Assembly: GCF_000935025.1 (NCBI RefSeq)
Contig: NZ_CP010836.1
Coordinates: 4,526,001 to 4,590,000, forward strand
Direction of reading: 5' to 3'
Length of the DNA: 64,000 bases
Source of the DNA: Sphingomonas hengshuiensis
GTDB lineage: Bacteria; Pseudomonadota; Alphaproteobacteria; Sphingomonadales; Sphingomonadaceae
How positions within the stretch are numbered: position 1 is the first letter of the stretch; every line of letters starts with the position of its first letter. A program made the translations under genes and the position numbers. Below, piece after piece: positions 44,302 through 53,909 of the stretch. The notes below the pieces were generated by a model. The model saw only the letters and a list, made by a program, of their open reading frames with translations, was not told the origin of the DNA and ran no database searches.

Positions 44302-45261
44302 TCAAAACGTGGGAGCGACCTGGTGACTTCGCTGGCTGCCGCGGTCGAAGGCGACTTCATCGCCGCCAGAAGCTGCCGGATGATCGCCGGGCGCGTTGCG
44401 GCGGCGGTAATCGCGCCAGCGGAAGGTCACGCTGGCCTCATCGGCGCTGACCAGGCGGCTGTTGGCGATGGCGACCCGGTGGGTATAGCGGCCGAGATAG
44501 GCGAGGACATGTACGGGCGAGCCGAACGGCGGCTTGGCATAGACGACCCAGTTCTTGCGACGAAGCCGCCGGATCGCCGCGGTGAAGCCATCGTCATCCC
44601 CAAGCTCGGTCAACGTACCGGAAAAGCGCAGTTGGCCGACCGCGTGGGCCGCGTGAAGCCGCTCGAGGAACAGCCGCCGGAACAGGCGGGAGAGGACATG
44701 GATGGGCAGGAAGAAACGGGGCCGGCAGTCGAGCCAGCGCCCATCGGCAGAAAGCGCTCCGCCGGGGACGAGGCAATGGATGTGGGGATGATGGGTTAGC
44801 GCCTGGCCCCAGGTGTGAAGAATGGCGAGGAAGCCGATCGCGCCGCCGAGGTGCCTGGGATCGGCGGCAATGATCTTGAGCGTCGCGGCGACCGCGTCGA
44901 ACAGGATCGCATAGACGACCGCCTTGTTGTGGAAGGCGATCTCGGCGACTTCGGCCGGCACCGTGAACACGACGTGGAAGTAAGGTACCGGCAGCAGATC
45001 GGCCTGGCGGTCGGCGAGCCACCGCTCGCGCGTCGCGCTCTGGCACTTGGGGCAATGCCGGTTGCGACAGGAGTTGTAAGCGACACGGGCATGCGCGCAG
45101 TCTTCACAAGCCTCGAGATGCCTCCCGAGCGCTGCTGTCCGGCAGAGCTCGATCGCGGACATGACGCGGCGGTCCACGCGGCCGAGATGACCGTCGTGAG
45201 CATGACGATAAGCGGGACCATAGCGGCGGAAGATATCCGCCACCTCCAGATCGGAACGCAA
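44302..45261 (-). pseudogene. IS91 family transposase, 3' end replaced
   Basis: The first roughly 285 residues are a standard IS91-type HUH transposase: N-terminal zinc-binding domain (HLEACEDCAHARVAYNSCRNRHCPKCQ), LPVPYFHVVFTVP, LTHHPHIHCLVPGG with the HUH metal motif, and YLGRYTHRVAIANSRL with the downstream tyrosine region. After RWRDYRRRNA the sequence changes to an unrelated tail (about 44302-44395), so the C-terminus is missing. Confidence 0.82.
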
Positions 45262-45270
45262 CGGACCGGC

Positions 45271-46139
45271 TCAGGCGGGCGGCACCAACTCCAGCGTCAG
45301 GCGATCGAAGGGGCTCTGCGTCCCCACGATCGTGCTTGTTGCCGCATGCGTGTAGCGCGCGGTCGTCGACAGACTGTTGTGCCCCAGAGCACCTGGATGA
45401 TCCGGATATCGACGCGGCCTTCGAGCAGATGGGTCGCAAAACTGTGGCGTAGCGTGTGCACGCTCACCCGCTTGACCAGGCCCGCCGCCTTGGTCGCGGA
45501 ACGGCAGGCCGAGTGAAGGACCTGCACGTCGATCGGCTTGTCGCCGCGCCCGGGAAACAGCCAGCCCTCCGGGCGGGCCAGTCGCCAATAGGTCCGCAAG
45601 ATCTCGAGCAGCTGCGGCGACAGCATGATCGTGCGATCCTTGGCGCCCTTGCCATGGCGGACCTGGATCAGCATCCGGTCGCTATCGATATCCGCCACCT
45701 TGAGGCTCACCGCCTCCGAGGCGCGCAATCCAGCAGCATAAGCGGTCGTCAGCGCGGTGCGCGCCTTCAGCGACGGCACCGCTTCCAGGAAGCGCACCAC
45801 CTCGTCGGCGCTCAGGATATCGGGCAACTTGCGCGGCGTGCGCGCATAGACGATCCGCTCCGGGATCTCCGCCCGGTCGAGTGTCACGCCGTAGAAGAAG
45901 CGTAGCGCGCAGACTGCCTGGTTCAGCGCCGGCCAGGAAATGCCCTGCGACACCAGATAGACTTGGAAGGCGCGGACATCCTCCAGCCCCAGCCGATCCG
46001 GCGACCGGCCGAAATAACGGCTGAACTTCGTTACCGCATGAAGATAGGATCGTTGTGTCGCGGGCGACAGGTTGCGCAAGCTCATGTCGTCGATCATGCG
46101 ACGACGCAGCGGGCTCGCCGCTGCCGGGGCTTCAGCCAT
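45271..46139 (-). pseudogene. tyrosine recombinase accompanying IS91, frameshifted
   Basis: Starts MAEAPAAASPLRRRMIDDMSL and has a SAM-like N-domain and a catalytic part with AAGLRASEAVSLKV (R) and HTLRHSFATHLLEG (H..R). Near 45385-45393, a loss of two bases inside what should be QVLLGH throws the frame; the correct continuation GHNSLSTTARYTHAATSTI, with the nucleophile tyrosine, is in another frame down to 45271. IS91 relatives of this type carry such a recombinase upstream of the transposase. Both proteins are damaged here. Confidence 0.8.
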
Positions 46140-46296
46140 GGGATGGTCTTCTGGTCACGGGTTGGTATCAGCAACCAAACCTTCCCATCAGGAGGCCATG
46201 CAGGCCAAACACTCACGCCAATCCCCCGTCAGCGGGTTCGTTCAATCCCTTGATTCACAAATTCAATCCGATGCTCTAGCGCGCCAACAAACGCAC

Positions 46297-47025
46297 TCAT
46301 GTCACAAGTGGGGTGGGGGCTTGCCGATCCGCCTGTAATGCGCTTTCAGTCCACTGATTTAAGCCGCGCAGCGTGAGTTGCGTGATGAAACGGCTGGTCG
46401 ATCCTGTATCGCTTGCCTGCCCGGAGGCCATCAGGAACAAAGCCTCTAGTCCGCTGGAAAAGATCAGGGTGGTCACCAACTTCTCCTCGCCAGGCGAAAG
46501 TTGAGCGTGTGGTATCATGCGCATGATATCGGCCCGCATGTCCTCGTGAAGTCTTGCAGCCGTCTTGCCTGCATAGAGGCTGATGCGGATATGATGCTGA
46601 TTGCGTTCGAAGAACTCGCGCGCAAGCGGCGTGGACGATATGCGCTCCAGGAAGGCGCGGTTCGAAAGGTGCAGCATCTCCTCCAGCGTGCTGCTGCGCG
46701 CGCGTGCCGCCGCGGTCACGGTGCTCACCTCCTGGACCACGCGGGATAGAACTACATCGAAGATAGTCTCCACAGTGCCGTAATAGTTGTAGAATGTGCC
46801 CGGCGACACCCCGCTCGCGGCGATGATGTCGCGGGCCGTGGTCGCGTCCAGACCCTTGGTGGCGAAGATCTGCCAGGCAGCGGCCTCCATCGCCTCGCGA
46901 TTGCGCCGCTGCGTCTCCTCGCGCTTGGCCGATTTGCGATAGACGCGGGCGCCCGCCGACGGGGGCATGTCGCCGCCAGTGGGTTCGGCAGGTGCGGCGC
47001 TGCCAGTGGGAACATTGGGTTTCAT
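46297..47025 (-). CDS. TetR family transcriptional regulator
   Basis: A 242-residue regulator with a 45-residue charged leader before the helix-turn-helix (AAWQIFATKGLDATTARDIIAASGVSPGTFYNYYGTVETIFDVV). The C-terminal domain is larger than average. It diverges from the hydroxyacyl-CoA dehydrogenase gene; the 30-base palindrome at 47097-47126 lies between them. It likely represses the whole 47.2-53.8 kb gene string until a ligand binds. Confidence 0.9.
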   Translation of the reverse strand: MKPNVPTGSAAPAEPTGGDMPPSAGARVYRKSAKREETQRRNREAMEAAAWQIFATKGLDATTARDIIAASGVSPGTFYNYYGTVETIFDVVLSRVVQEVSTVTAAARARSSTLEEMLHLSNRAFLERISSTPLAREFFERNQHHIRISLYAGKTAARLHEDMRADIMRMIPHAQLSPGEEKLVTTLIFSSGLEALFLMASGQASDTGSTSRFITQLTLRGLNQWTESALQADRQAPTPLVT

Positions 47026-47096
47026 CCGCTCGCGATCCTGAAGGGTTCTCCTGACGCGACGGGCCTAGTGGGACAGGCCTGCCGGTTCAACCAAAG

Positions 47097-47126
47097 TACA
47101 AACTTGACGTATGAGTCAAGTTTGTA
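47097..47126. promoter_or_regulatory. 30-bp palindromic operator
   Basis: TACAAACTTGAC (47097-47108) and GTCAAGTTTGTA (47115-47126) are exact complements around a 6-base centre. TTGAC here could double as a -35 box. Position between the divergent TetR gene and the dehydrogenase makes it the probable TetR site. Confidence 0.65.
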
Positions 47127-47201
47127 TATCGAAGAGGCATGAAGGAACGCGCTGGCACTGGACCCGCTGCCACGCTCCTTCGGTTGCGTTGGATCAGGAG
47201 A

Positions 47202-48131
47202 ATGTCGGTGGGCAGTATGTCAGAGGCAGAAGGAACATCGCCGGTCGGCACCGTTCTGGTGGCGGGCGGCGGCATTCTCGGCTCGCAGATCGCGTTCCAG
47301 ACGGCGTTCCACGGGTTTCGCGTCACGCTGTACGATATCGACGATGCCGCGATCGCCCGTGCGCGGCAGAGCTGCGCGGGCCTGAAGCAGGCCTATGCCA
47401 CCGACATGGGCGCCGATGATGCCGCGATCGAGGCGACGCTGGGCCGGATCGCCTTCACTGATGCCCTGGGCGACGCCGCCCGCGACGCCCATCTGGTCAT
47501 CGAGGCGATCCCCGAAAGCATCGATATCAAAAAGGCGTTCTACAACCAGCTTGCGGCGCTCGCGCCCGCCAATACCATCTTCGCCAGCAATTCGTCGACC
47601 TTCGTGCCGAGCCAATTGGCGGAATTCACGGGCCGCGCCGAGCGCTATCTCCACCTCCATTTCTCCAACCGGATCTGGAAGCACAATACGGCCGAGATCA
47701 TGGGCAGTCCGGCGACCAGCCCCGACGTGTTCGACACGGTCACGGTGTTTGCGCGGCGGATCGGCATGGTGCCGCTCCCGCTGCACCGCGAGCATCCGGG
47801 CTATATCGGCAACGCGCTGCTCGTGCCGCTGCTCACCGCCGCGCTCGATCTGGTCGCGCACGGCGTTGCCGATGTGCAGTCGATCGACAGGAACTGGATG
47901 ATAAACCGGGAGACGCCGCTCGGCCCGTTCGCGATGCTCGATAATATCGGCATGCGAACGGCGCAGCAGATCGCCCAAAACCAACATAAAAATGAGCCGT
48001 CGGCGCGAACTGCCACGGTGCTCGACTATATTGATGGCATGATCGCATCCGGCAAACTCGGCGCCGCTGCGGGAGAGGGATTCTACCGCTATCCCGACCC
48101 TGCCTATGCGCGCCCCGATTTCCTGTGCTGA
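47202..48131 (+). CDS. 3-hydroxyacyl-CoA dehydrogenase
   Basis: About 309 residues. GTVLVAGGGILGSQIAFQTAFHG is the NAD-binding loop, DAHLVIEAIPE the family VIEA(I/V)PE stretch, FASNSSTFVPSQLA the serine-containing active-site region, and LHLHFSNRIWKHNTAEIM holds the catalytic His with later ENxxxH-like elements. It would oxidise L-3-hydroxyacyl-CoA, for example 3-hydroxybutyryl-CoA, with NAD+. Start uncertain: ATG 47139, 47202 or 47217; an AGGAG lies just before 47202. First gene downstream of the TetR operator. Confidence 0.88.
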   Translation: MSVGSMSEAEGTSPVGTVLVAGGGILGSQIAFQTAFHGFRVTLYDIDDAAIARARQSCAGLKQAYATDMGADDAAIEATLGRIAFTDALGDAARDAHLVIEAIPESIDIKKAFYNQLAALAPANTIFASNSSTFVPSQLAEFTGRAERYLHLHFSNRIWKHNTAEIMGSPATSPDVFDTVTVFARRIGMVPLPLHREHPGYIGNALLVPLLTAALDLVAHGVADVQSIDRNWMINRETPLGPFAMLDNIGMRTAQQIAQNQHKNEPSARTATVLDYIDGMIASGKLGAAAGEGFYRYPDPAYARPDFLC

Positions 48132-48204
48132 CGCCCGTGCATTGGCCCGCCGCCACTGCGGCATGCCTGAAACCCCAGTCCGCCGTTCGGCTGGAAGGAG
48201 AAGA

Positions 48205-49017
48205 ATGATGAGCTATGTCGACGTGAATGGCCTGCGGTTGTTTTACACCGAGCATGGCAGCGGGCCGGAGACGGTCGTCTTCTCGCACGGCTTTGTGATG
48301 AACCACCGAATGTTCGCGCATCAGATCGAAACGCTGTCCGCGACCCATCGCGTCATCGCGTTCGATCATCGCTGTCACGGCCAGAGCGACGTCGTGCGTA
48401 CGCCGTTCGGCATGTACGATCTGGTGGACGATGCGGCAGCCCTCCTCCGCGCGCTGGACCTGGGGCCGGTCCATTTTGCCGGCATGTCGACCGGCGGCTT
48501 TGTCGCCCTGCGGCTCGCCTTGCGGCATCCCGAACTGGTGCGCAGCCTGATCCTGATCGACACTGCCGCCGGTGCCGAGGACCCCACCAAGGTCAAAAGC
48601 TATCAGCGGCTTCTGGGGCTGTGCAAATTCCTTGGCCTCAAGATGGTCGTCGGCCCGATCCTGTCGCGGCTGATGGCGAGCAAATTCCGGACCGATCCCA
48701 AACGGCAGGTGGAATTTCGGTACTGGAAGGACGCCATCCGCAACCTCGACACCAAGGGGATTTATGCTTTCGGCCATGCGATCTTCAGCCGTGACGACGT
48801 TCTCGGCCCACTCCGGGCGCGGTCGGATCTGCCGCCGACGCTGATCATCGTCGGTGCCGAGGATATCGCCACGCCGCCGAACAAGGCGCGCGCGATCAAC
48901 GCGGCCATTCCCCACGCCGAACTGACCATCATTCCCGATTCCGGGCATACATCGCCCGTCGAGGAACCGGAGGCGGTATCGGCGCGCATCGTCCAGTTCC
49001 TGTCGTCCGATCGCTGA
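48205..49017 (+). CDS. alpha/beta hydrolase
   Basis: A 270-residue hydrolase starting at ATG 48205 behind AAGGAG. HGFVMNHRMF forms the oxyanion hole, GMSTGGFVALRLA the nucleophile elbow with Ser, VGAEDIATP the acid region and DSGHTSPVEEPE the catalytic His. Similar to 3-oxoadipate enol-lactonase-like hydrolases. It lies 73 bases after the dehydrogenase and probably works on a related acyl or lactone compound. Confidence 0.9.
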   Translation: MMSYVDVNGLRLFYTEHGSGPETVVFSHGFVMNHRMFAHQIETLSATHRVIAFDHRCHGQSDVVRTPFGMYDLVDDAAALLRALDLGPVHFAGMSTGGFVALRLALRHPELVRSLILIDTAAGAEDPTKVKSYQRLLGLCKFLGLKMVVGPILSRLMASKFRTDPKRQVEFRYWKDAIRNLDTKGIYAFGHAIFSRDDVLGPLRARSDLPPTLIIVGAEDIATPPNKARAINAAIPHAELTIIPDSGHTSPVEEPEAVSARIVQFLSSDR

Positions 49018-49067
49018 GCGCACCACCGACATTCGAATCAGGCCCGAGACCTAAACCAGGATTGCTG

Positions 49068-50510
49068 ATGATCCAGCGCACCGCCCAAGCCGATGTCTCG
49101 CGAGGGACGTCGCTGTCCCCCCATGCCCTGCGCGCATCGCCCGGCGCGCTTCGCTGCGCCGCCGCGCTCGCGCTCGCAGGCGTCGCGCTGGTGCCGGTCC
49201 ATGCCCAGCAGGCACCGTCGACGCCGATGGATTTCGCGACCGCGCAACAACGGCTGCTCGACACATCCGACGCGATCGAGGGCATGGCGGCCAATGTCCG
49301 CAGCAAGGAAGCGCAGCAGGGCGCGACGCGGACCTTGTATCGGCCGACGGTCGATATCGAGGCCCGCCTGCTCGATTATCAAAAGACCTTTCTGCTCCCG
49401 CTGGGCACCTTCGCATCGACGGCCGCATCCTACGGCATTGCCGACCCGTTCAAATATGTGACGCGACAGACGCTGGTCCGCCCGGTGGCGACGGGGTCCG
49501 TGCCGATCTATTCGGGCGGCGAGATCGCCGCGGCGCGCGCAGCCGCAAAGGCGCAGGTGACGCAGGCTGCCGCCGAGCGCGAAATCGCGTCCGAACAGGC
49601 GACGCTCCAGCTCGCCCAGGCCTATTTCGGCCAGCAGCTTGCGGTGCGCGCGCTGATCGTCCGGCGTCAGGCGCTCGAGGGGCTCGATGCGCACCTCGCC
49701 GATGCGCGAAAGCTGGAGCAGGCACGCTTCGCCGCCCGCGCACAGGTTCTCCAGGCGCAAGTGGCACGCGACGATGCCGACCGGGACTATCACAAGGCGA
49801 TTTCGGACCTGGCCACCGCCAACGCGATCCTGGCGGGATTGCTGCGGCTGCCCGGCGGGGTCCAGCCGACAACGCCGCTGTTCGTGCTGTCCGGATCGGC
49901 CGGGCGGCTGGAAGATTTCAAGGCGGTCGCGCTTTCCGCACACCCGCAACTGGTGCGCCTCCGCGCGCTCGGCGAGACGGCGGACGCCGGCGTGCGCGCC
50001 CAGCAGGCACGGCTGCGCCCGTCAATCTACGGCTTCGGTCAATATGACTTTAATCGCGACCATTCGCTTCTGACCAACCCCGACTGGGCATTTGGGGTGG
50101 GCATCAAATTCCAGCTCTTCTCGGGCACGGGCCGGCGCCAAGCCGTCGAAGCCGCCCGCGAGACGGCGGCACAGGCCGATGCCGGGCTTCGCGAAGCCAG
50201 GGTCCAGCTCGAGATCGGCGTGACCAAGGCCTGGAACGAGGCAGAGGCGACGCGCGAGCGGTTCGCGCTCCTGCGCAGCGCCGAAGCCTCGGCGGCCGAA
50301 AATCTCCGCCTCCAGTCGCTGGCATTCCGCGAGCAGCAAGCGACGTCGCTCGACGTCGTCGATGCGCAGCTCGGCGTGTCGCGGGTCGCGATCCAGCGCG
50401 CGCAGGCGGCGTACGATTATGACGTGGCGATCGCCCAATTGCTCGCCGCAAGCGGTCAGGCGCGGCGCCTGCCCGATTTCATCTCCCGCGCACACGAGGT
50501 GCTTCAATGA
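49068..50510 (+). CDS. TolC family outer-membrane efflux protein
   Basis: A 480-residue protein with a signal peptide (AAALALAGVALVPVHAQQ) and the duplicated TolC/OEP domain of long helices, e.g. AAAEREIASEQATLQLAQAY and AREAQVQLEIGV-like stretches. TolC proteins form trimeric channels across outer membrane and periplasm. The HlyD gene overlaps its stop (ATGA). ATG 49068 is chosen over an in-frame TTG at 49062. Confidence 0.9.
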   Translation: MIQRTAQADVSRGTSLSPHALRASPGALRCAAALALAGVALVPVHAQQAPSTPMDFATAQQRLLDTSDAIEGMAANVRSKEAQQGATRTLYRPTVDIEARLLDYQKTFLLPLGTFASTAASYGIADPFKYVTRQTLVRPVATGSVPIYSGGEIAAARAAAKAQVTQAAAEREIASEQATLQLAQAYFGQQLAVRALIVRRQALEGLDAHLADARKLEQARFAARAQVLQAQVARDDADRDYHKAISDLATANAILAGLLRLPGGVQPTTPLFVLSGSAGRLEDFKAVALSAHPQLVRLRALGETADAGVRAQQARLRPSIYGFGQYDFNRDHSLLTNPDWAFGVGIKFQLFSGTGRRQAVEAARETAAQADAGLREARVQLEIGVTKAWNEAEATRERFALLRSAEASAAENLRLQSLAFREQQATSLDVVDAQLGVSRVAIQRAQAAYDYDVAIAQLLAASGQARRLPDFISRAHEVLQ

Positions 50511-51541
50511 CCGAAACGTCCGCACCGGCAGACGGCATCCCGGGTGATGCGCCTGCACCGCGCGCGCGGCGCACCCCCCGCGCGCTCATCCTCGGCGTGA
50601 TCGTCGCGGGCGTCGTCGGCGCGGGGCTGTGGGCCACCGCGCATCCGACACCCCCAGAACTCCAGGGCATGGTCGATGCCCGCGAAATCCGGATTGCCAG
50701 CAAGGTCACCGGGCGCATCGCCAGCTTCGCGGTCGAGGAAGGACAGGCGGTCAGGGCCGGGCAACTCCTCTACACGATCGACAGTCCCGAGGTGAACGCC
50801 CGCAACATCCAGGCGCAGGGCGTGCTGCAGGCGGCACGGGCCGGCGAGAGCAAGGCTCGGCAAGGCGCGCGGCCGGAGGAGATCGATGCCGCGCGGGCGC
50901 AATGGCGCCGCGCCCAGGCCGCCGCCGATCTGGCTCAGCTGACCTTCACGCGAACCGATCGGCTGGCGGCACAGGGTGTCGTGGCCGGCCAGCGGCGGGA
51001 CGAGGCGCAGGCCAATGCGGTCGCGGCGGCCGAAGCCGCGCGCGCCGCCCGTGCGCAATATGATCAGACCCTGTCCGGCGCGCGGTCGCAGGACAAGCAG
51101 GCGGCGGGCGGCCAGGTCGAGCAGGCGCGCGGCGTCGTCGACGAGGCCAGGGCTGCCGCCGCTGAGACGCGGATGCGCGCGCCGATGAACGGTGAAGTCG
51201 GCAAGCGGCTGGCCGAGCCGGGCGAGCTCGTGCCGCAGGGCTTCCCGGTCTTCACGCTGACCGATGTCGACCATCCCTGGGTATCCTTGTTCGTCCGCGA
51301 GGATGCGTTTGGCGGCGTACCGCTCGGGACGATCGTCACCGGCCGGGTGCCCGCGCTGCGCAATGCCGTGGCCCGCTTCCGGCTGGTCTATATCGCGCCG
51401 GCCGGCGAGTTCGCGACCTGGCGCGCGACCCGCCAGTCAAACGGCTTCGACATCAAGAGCTTCGAACTGCGGGTGCGGCCCGTCACGCCGCTGGCGCAGC
51501 TGCGCCCCGGCATGACGGTGCTGTTCGACTGGCCACGATGA
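50507..51541 (+). CDS. HlyD/EmrA-type membrane fusion protein
   Basis: A 344-residue adaptor: one N-terminal membrane segment (ALILGVIVAGVVGAGLWATA), a lipoyl-like half (ASKVTGRIASFAVEEGQAVRAGQLLYTID), a long Ala/Gln/Arg-rich hairpin coiled coil (about 95-215), the second lipoyl half (RMRAPMNGEVGKRLAEPGEL) and a beta barrel. It links the inner-membrane permeases to the TolC-type channel. Start overlaps the previous stop; the permease gene follows after 4 bases. Confidence 0.92.
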   Translation: MTETSAPADGIPGDAPAPRARRTPRALILGVIVAGVVGAGLWATAHPTPPELQGMVDAREIRIASKVTGRIASFAVEEGQAVRAGQLLYTIDSPEVNARNIQAQGVLQAARAGESKARQGARPEEIDAARAQWRRAQAAADLAQLTFTRTDRLAAQGVVAGQRRDEAQANAVAAAEAARAARAQYDQTLSGARSQDKQAAGGQVEQARGVVDEARAAAAETRMRAPMNGEVGKRLAEPGELVPQGFPVFTLTDVDHPWVSLFVREDAFGGVPLGTIVTGRVPALRNAVARFRLVYIAPAGEFATWRATRQSNGFDIKSFELRVRPVTPLAQLRPGMTVLFDWPR

Positions 51542-51545
51542 TCTT

Positions 51546-52706
51546 ATGGCATCCGCCTTCCTCTCCAGTTTCCGGCGCGAGATGCGGTTCCTGCGCCACA
51601 GCGTGTGGGATCTCGGGCTCGTCACCTGGATCCCGCTGCTGCTGATGTCGGTGATCGCATGGCAGATGTCGCCGGCGGTGCTGCGCGACCTGCCGATCGC
51701 GGTGGTCGACCTCGACGGCACCGGAATCGGGCGCGCGCTTGTAAACCGGTTGGAAGCGGCGCCGGGGCTGACCGTCGTTGCCACGCCGCGTGATTTCGCC
51801 CAGGCCGAGGTGCTGGCCCGCGCGCGCCGGGTGTTCGCGATCGTGCTGATCCCGGCCGACGCTTCGGCGGATCTGGCACGCAAGGGCCAGGCCACCGTCG
51901 TCAGCTATTACAATATGAGCTATTATACGCCCGGTACGGCGGCACAGCGCGAGATCGCCGCGACGGTTCGTGATTATGCCGAGACGCTGTCGCGCGAGCA
52001 GACCGCCGCGACGCGGGGCGTCAAGGCGGTGCGTACCGCCCCCGTCGCCGCGCAGACGACGGTCCTGTTCAATCCGCAGGGCAGCTATGAAATCCAGCTG
52101 GTATCGCTGCTGCATCCCGCGATCCTCCACCTGATCTTCATGGTCTGCGTCGTCGGGGCGCTGGGGCGCGAATTGCGCGACGGCACGATAGGCGAATGGC
52201 TCGGTGCCCAGACGGCCGGGCGCGCGGCGGCGGTCGCCGGCAAGATCGCGCCCTATCTCCTGATCTTCATGCTGTGGGCCGCCGTCGCCCTGCTCTATAT
52301 CGGCACGCGCGGCTGGCCCGTCGCCGGCAGCGCGGCGGTGATCCTGGTCGGCTATCTCGCGCTCTATCTCGCCCATGCCGGGCTCGCCCTGCTCCTTGTC
52401 GGACTCACGCAGGCGATGGCGCAGTCGCTTTCACTGACCGGCCTCTATGCGGGGTCTTCCTTCGCCTTTTCCGGCGCGATCTTTCCGATCCAGTCCGCGT
52501 CGTGGTTCGGACGGCTGTGGAGCAGTATCCTGCCCTACTCCGAATATGCCAAGCTGCAGGCCGAACAGATGGTGATGGGAACCGACGCGGCGTGGTCGCT
52601 CCGGCATGTCGCGATCATGCTGCTGTTCTTCGGGATCGGCAGCGCGATCGGCCTGCCGCGCTATCTCCGCGCGGCGACGCGACCGGCCGTGTGGGGGCGG
52701 CGCTGA
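51546..52706 (+). CDS. ABC-2 type permease, first subunit
   Basis: A 386-residue YhhJ/YbhR-like permease. It has a first helix (LVTWIPLLLMSVIAWQM), a large periplasmic domain (about 45-190), then five further helices including LIFMVCVVGALGRELRDGTIGEW and SFAFSGAIFPIQSASW. Such subunits normally pair with an ATP-binding protein, but none is encoded nearby. Its stop overlaps the start of the second permease by one base (TGATG). Confidence 0.9.
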   Translation: MASAFLSSFRREMRFLRHSVWDLGLVTWIPLLLMSVIAWQMSPAVLRDLPIAVVDLDGTGIGRALVNRLEAAPGLTVVATPRDFAQAEVLARARRVFAIVLIPADASADLARKGQATVVSYYNMSYYTPGTAAQREIAATVRDYAETLSREQTAATRGVKAVRTAPVAAQTTVLFNPQGSYEIQLVSLLHPAILHLIFMVCVVGALGRELRDGTIGEWLGAQTAGRAAAVAGKIAPYLLIFMLWAAVALLYIGTRGWPVAGSAAVILVGYLALYLAHAGLALLLVGLTQAMAQSLSLTGLYAGSSFAFSGAIFPIQSASWFGRLWSSILPYSEYAKLQAEQMVMGTDAAWSLRHVAIMLLFFGIGSAIGLPRYLRAATRPAVWGRR

Positions 52707-53842
52707 TGCGCGCGGCGTTTCGCGAGACGTTGCGGGCGATCCTGGCCGACAAGGCGGTGATGACGCTCGTCTTCATCTCGGTGATCCTCTATTCGTTCCT
52801 TTATCCCCAGGCCTATCGCGGCGAGGTTGCCGCCCGCATCCCGGTCATCGTGGTCGATCTCGATCACAGCGCAATGAGCCGCGCGCTGCTGATCCGTGCC
52901 AACGCCACGCGGCAGGTCGAGATCACGGCGCAGGCCGACAGCCCCGCGGCCGCGCTGGCCGCGCTCAAACGCCAGCAGGCGAGCGTGATCGTCGTCATCC
53001 CCGACGATTTTGAGAAGCGGATCCTGCAGGGGCGCCAGGGCGTCGTTCGCCTGTTCGGCAATGGCGCGTATCTGTTGCGCAGCAGCACCGCGCTGGCCGG
53101 AGTGGCGGCGGCCTTCGCCACGGTCGGGGTCGATGCCGCCACGTCGCAGGCGATGGCGCAGGGCGCACCTGCCGCGTCGCCGATCGCGGTAGCCTCACGG
53201 CCGCTGTTCAATCTTGGCGAAGGCTATGGCAGCAGTTCGATCCCCGCCGTGGCGCAGATCGTCGTCCATCAAACCCTGCTCATGGGCCTTGTCATGTTGG
53301 CGGCGACCCGCCGCGAACGCCTGGGGCGGCTGGCGTTCCGGCCCAGCGCGCTGGCGGGCGTCGCTGCGGCCTTCTTGCTGATCGGCCTCGTCAACATCCT
53401 CTATTTCGAGGGGTTCGCGTTCTGGCTCCAGGGCTATCCTCGCGCCGGCACGCTGGCGTCGCTGCTCGGCGCCGCTGCGCTGTTCAGCGCGGCGATCGTT
53501 GCCCTGGCGCTGTTTCTCGCCAGCTTCTTTACGGTCCGGGAGCGGGCGGTGCAGCTATGGATTTCGACCTCGTTGCCGATCTTCTTCCTGGCCGGCATTT
53601 CCTGGCCGGCCGAGGCCATGCCGAGACCGCTCGCCTGGCTCGCGCTCCTCCTGCCGACGACGCCGGGCATCAACCTGATGATCGAGGTCGGTCAGATGGG
53701 GGCGACCTTGAGCGAGACATGGCGCCAGGTCGCCAACCTGCTGGTGATCACCGTGGCTTATGGGGCGCTCGCCGTCATTCGGCTGCGCCCCCGTCCAGCG
53801 GACGAAACGCCAGACGCCGGCAACGCGGCGGCGGCAATTTGA
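52706..53842 (+). CDS. ABC-2 type permease, second subunit
   Basis: A 378-residue permease homologous to the preceding one. It has a first helix (VMTLVFISVILYSFLYPQAY), a periplasmic domain (VAARIPVIVVDLDHSAMSRAL...), then helices ending in SLPIFFLAGISWPAEAMP, the conserved ABC-2 motif before the last segment. Together the two would form a heterodimeric pore. The end of the operon lies 67 bases before an IS110-group transposase. Confidence 0.9.
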   Translation: MRAAFRETLRAILADKAVMTLVFISVILYSFLYPQAYRGEVAARIPVIVVDLDHSAMSRALLIRANATRQVEITAQADSPAAALAALKRQQASVIVVIPDDFEKRILQGRQGVVRLFGNGAYLLRSSTALAGVAAAFATVGVDAATSQAMAQGAPAASPIAVASRPLFNLGEGYGSSSIPAVAQIVVHQTLLMGLVMLAATRRERLGRLAFRPSALAGVAAAFLLIGLVNILYFEGFAFWLQGYPRAGTLASLLGAAALFSAAIVALALFLASFFTVRERAVQLWISTSLPIFFLAGISWPAEAMPRPLAWLALLLPTTPGINLMIEVGQMGATLSETWRQVANLLVITVAYGALAVIRLRPRPADETPDAGNAAAAI

Positions 53843-53909
53843 GTTTCTGGAATTGACCCCGCTGAATGATATCGGGCGGCTGGCTGGACGGAATGCATGA
53901 TGACCCACC

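Noticed and set aside
44254..44799. Plus-strand frame of 181 codons
   Set aside because: Antisense to the IS91 transposase, whose zinc-finger and HUH motifs are clear.
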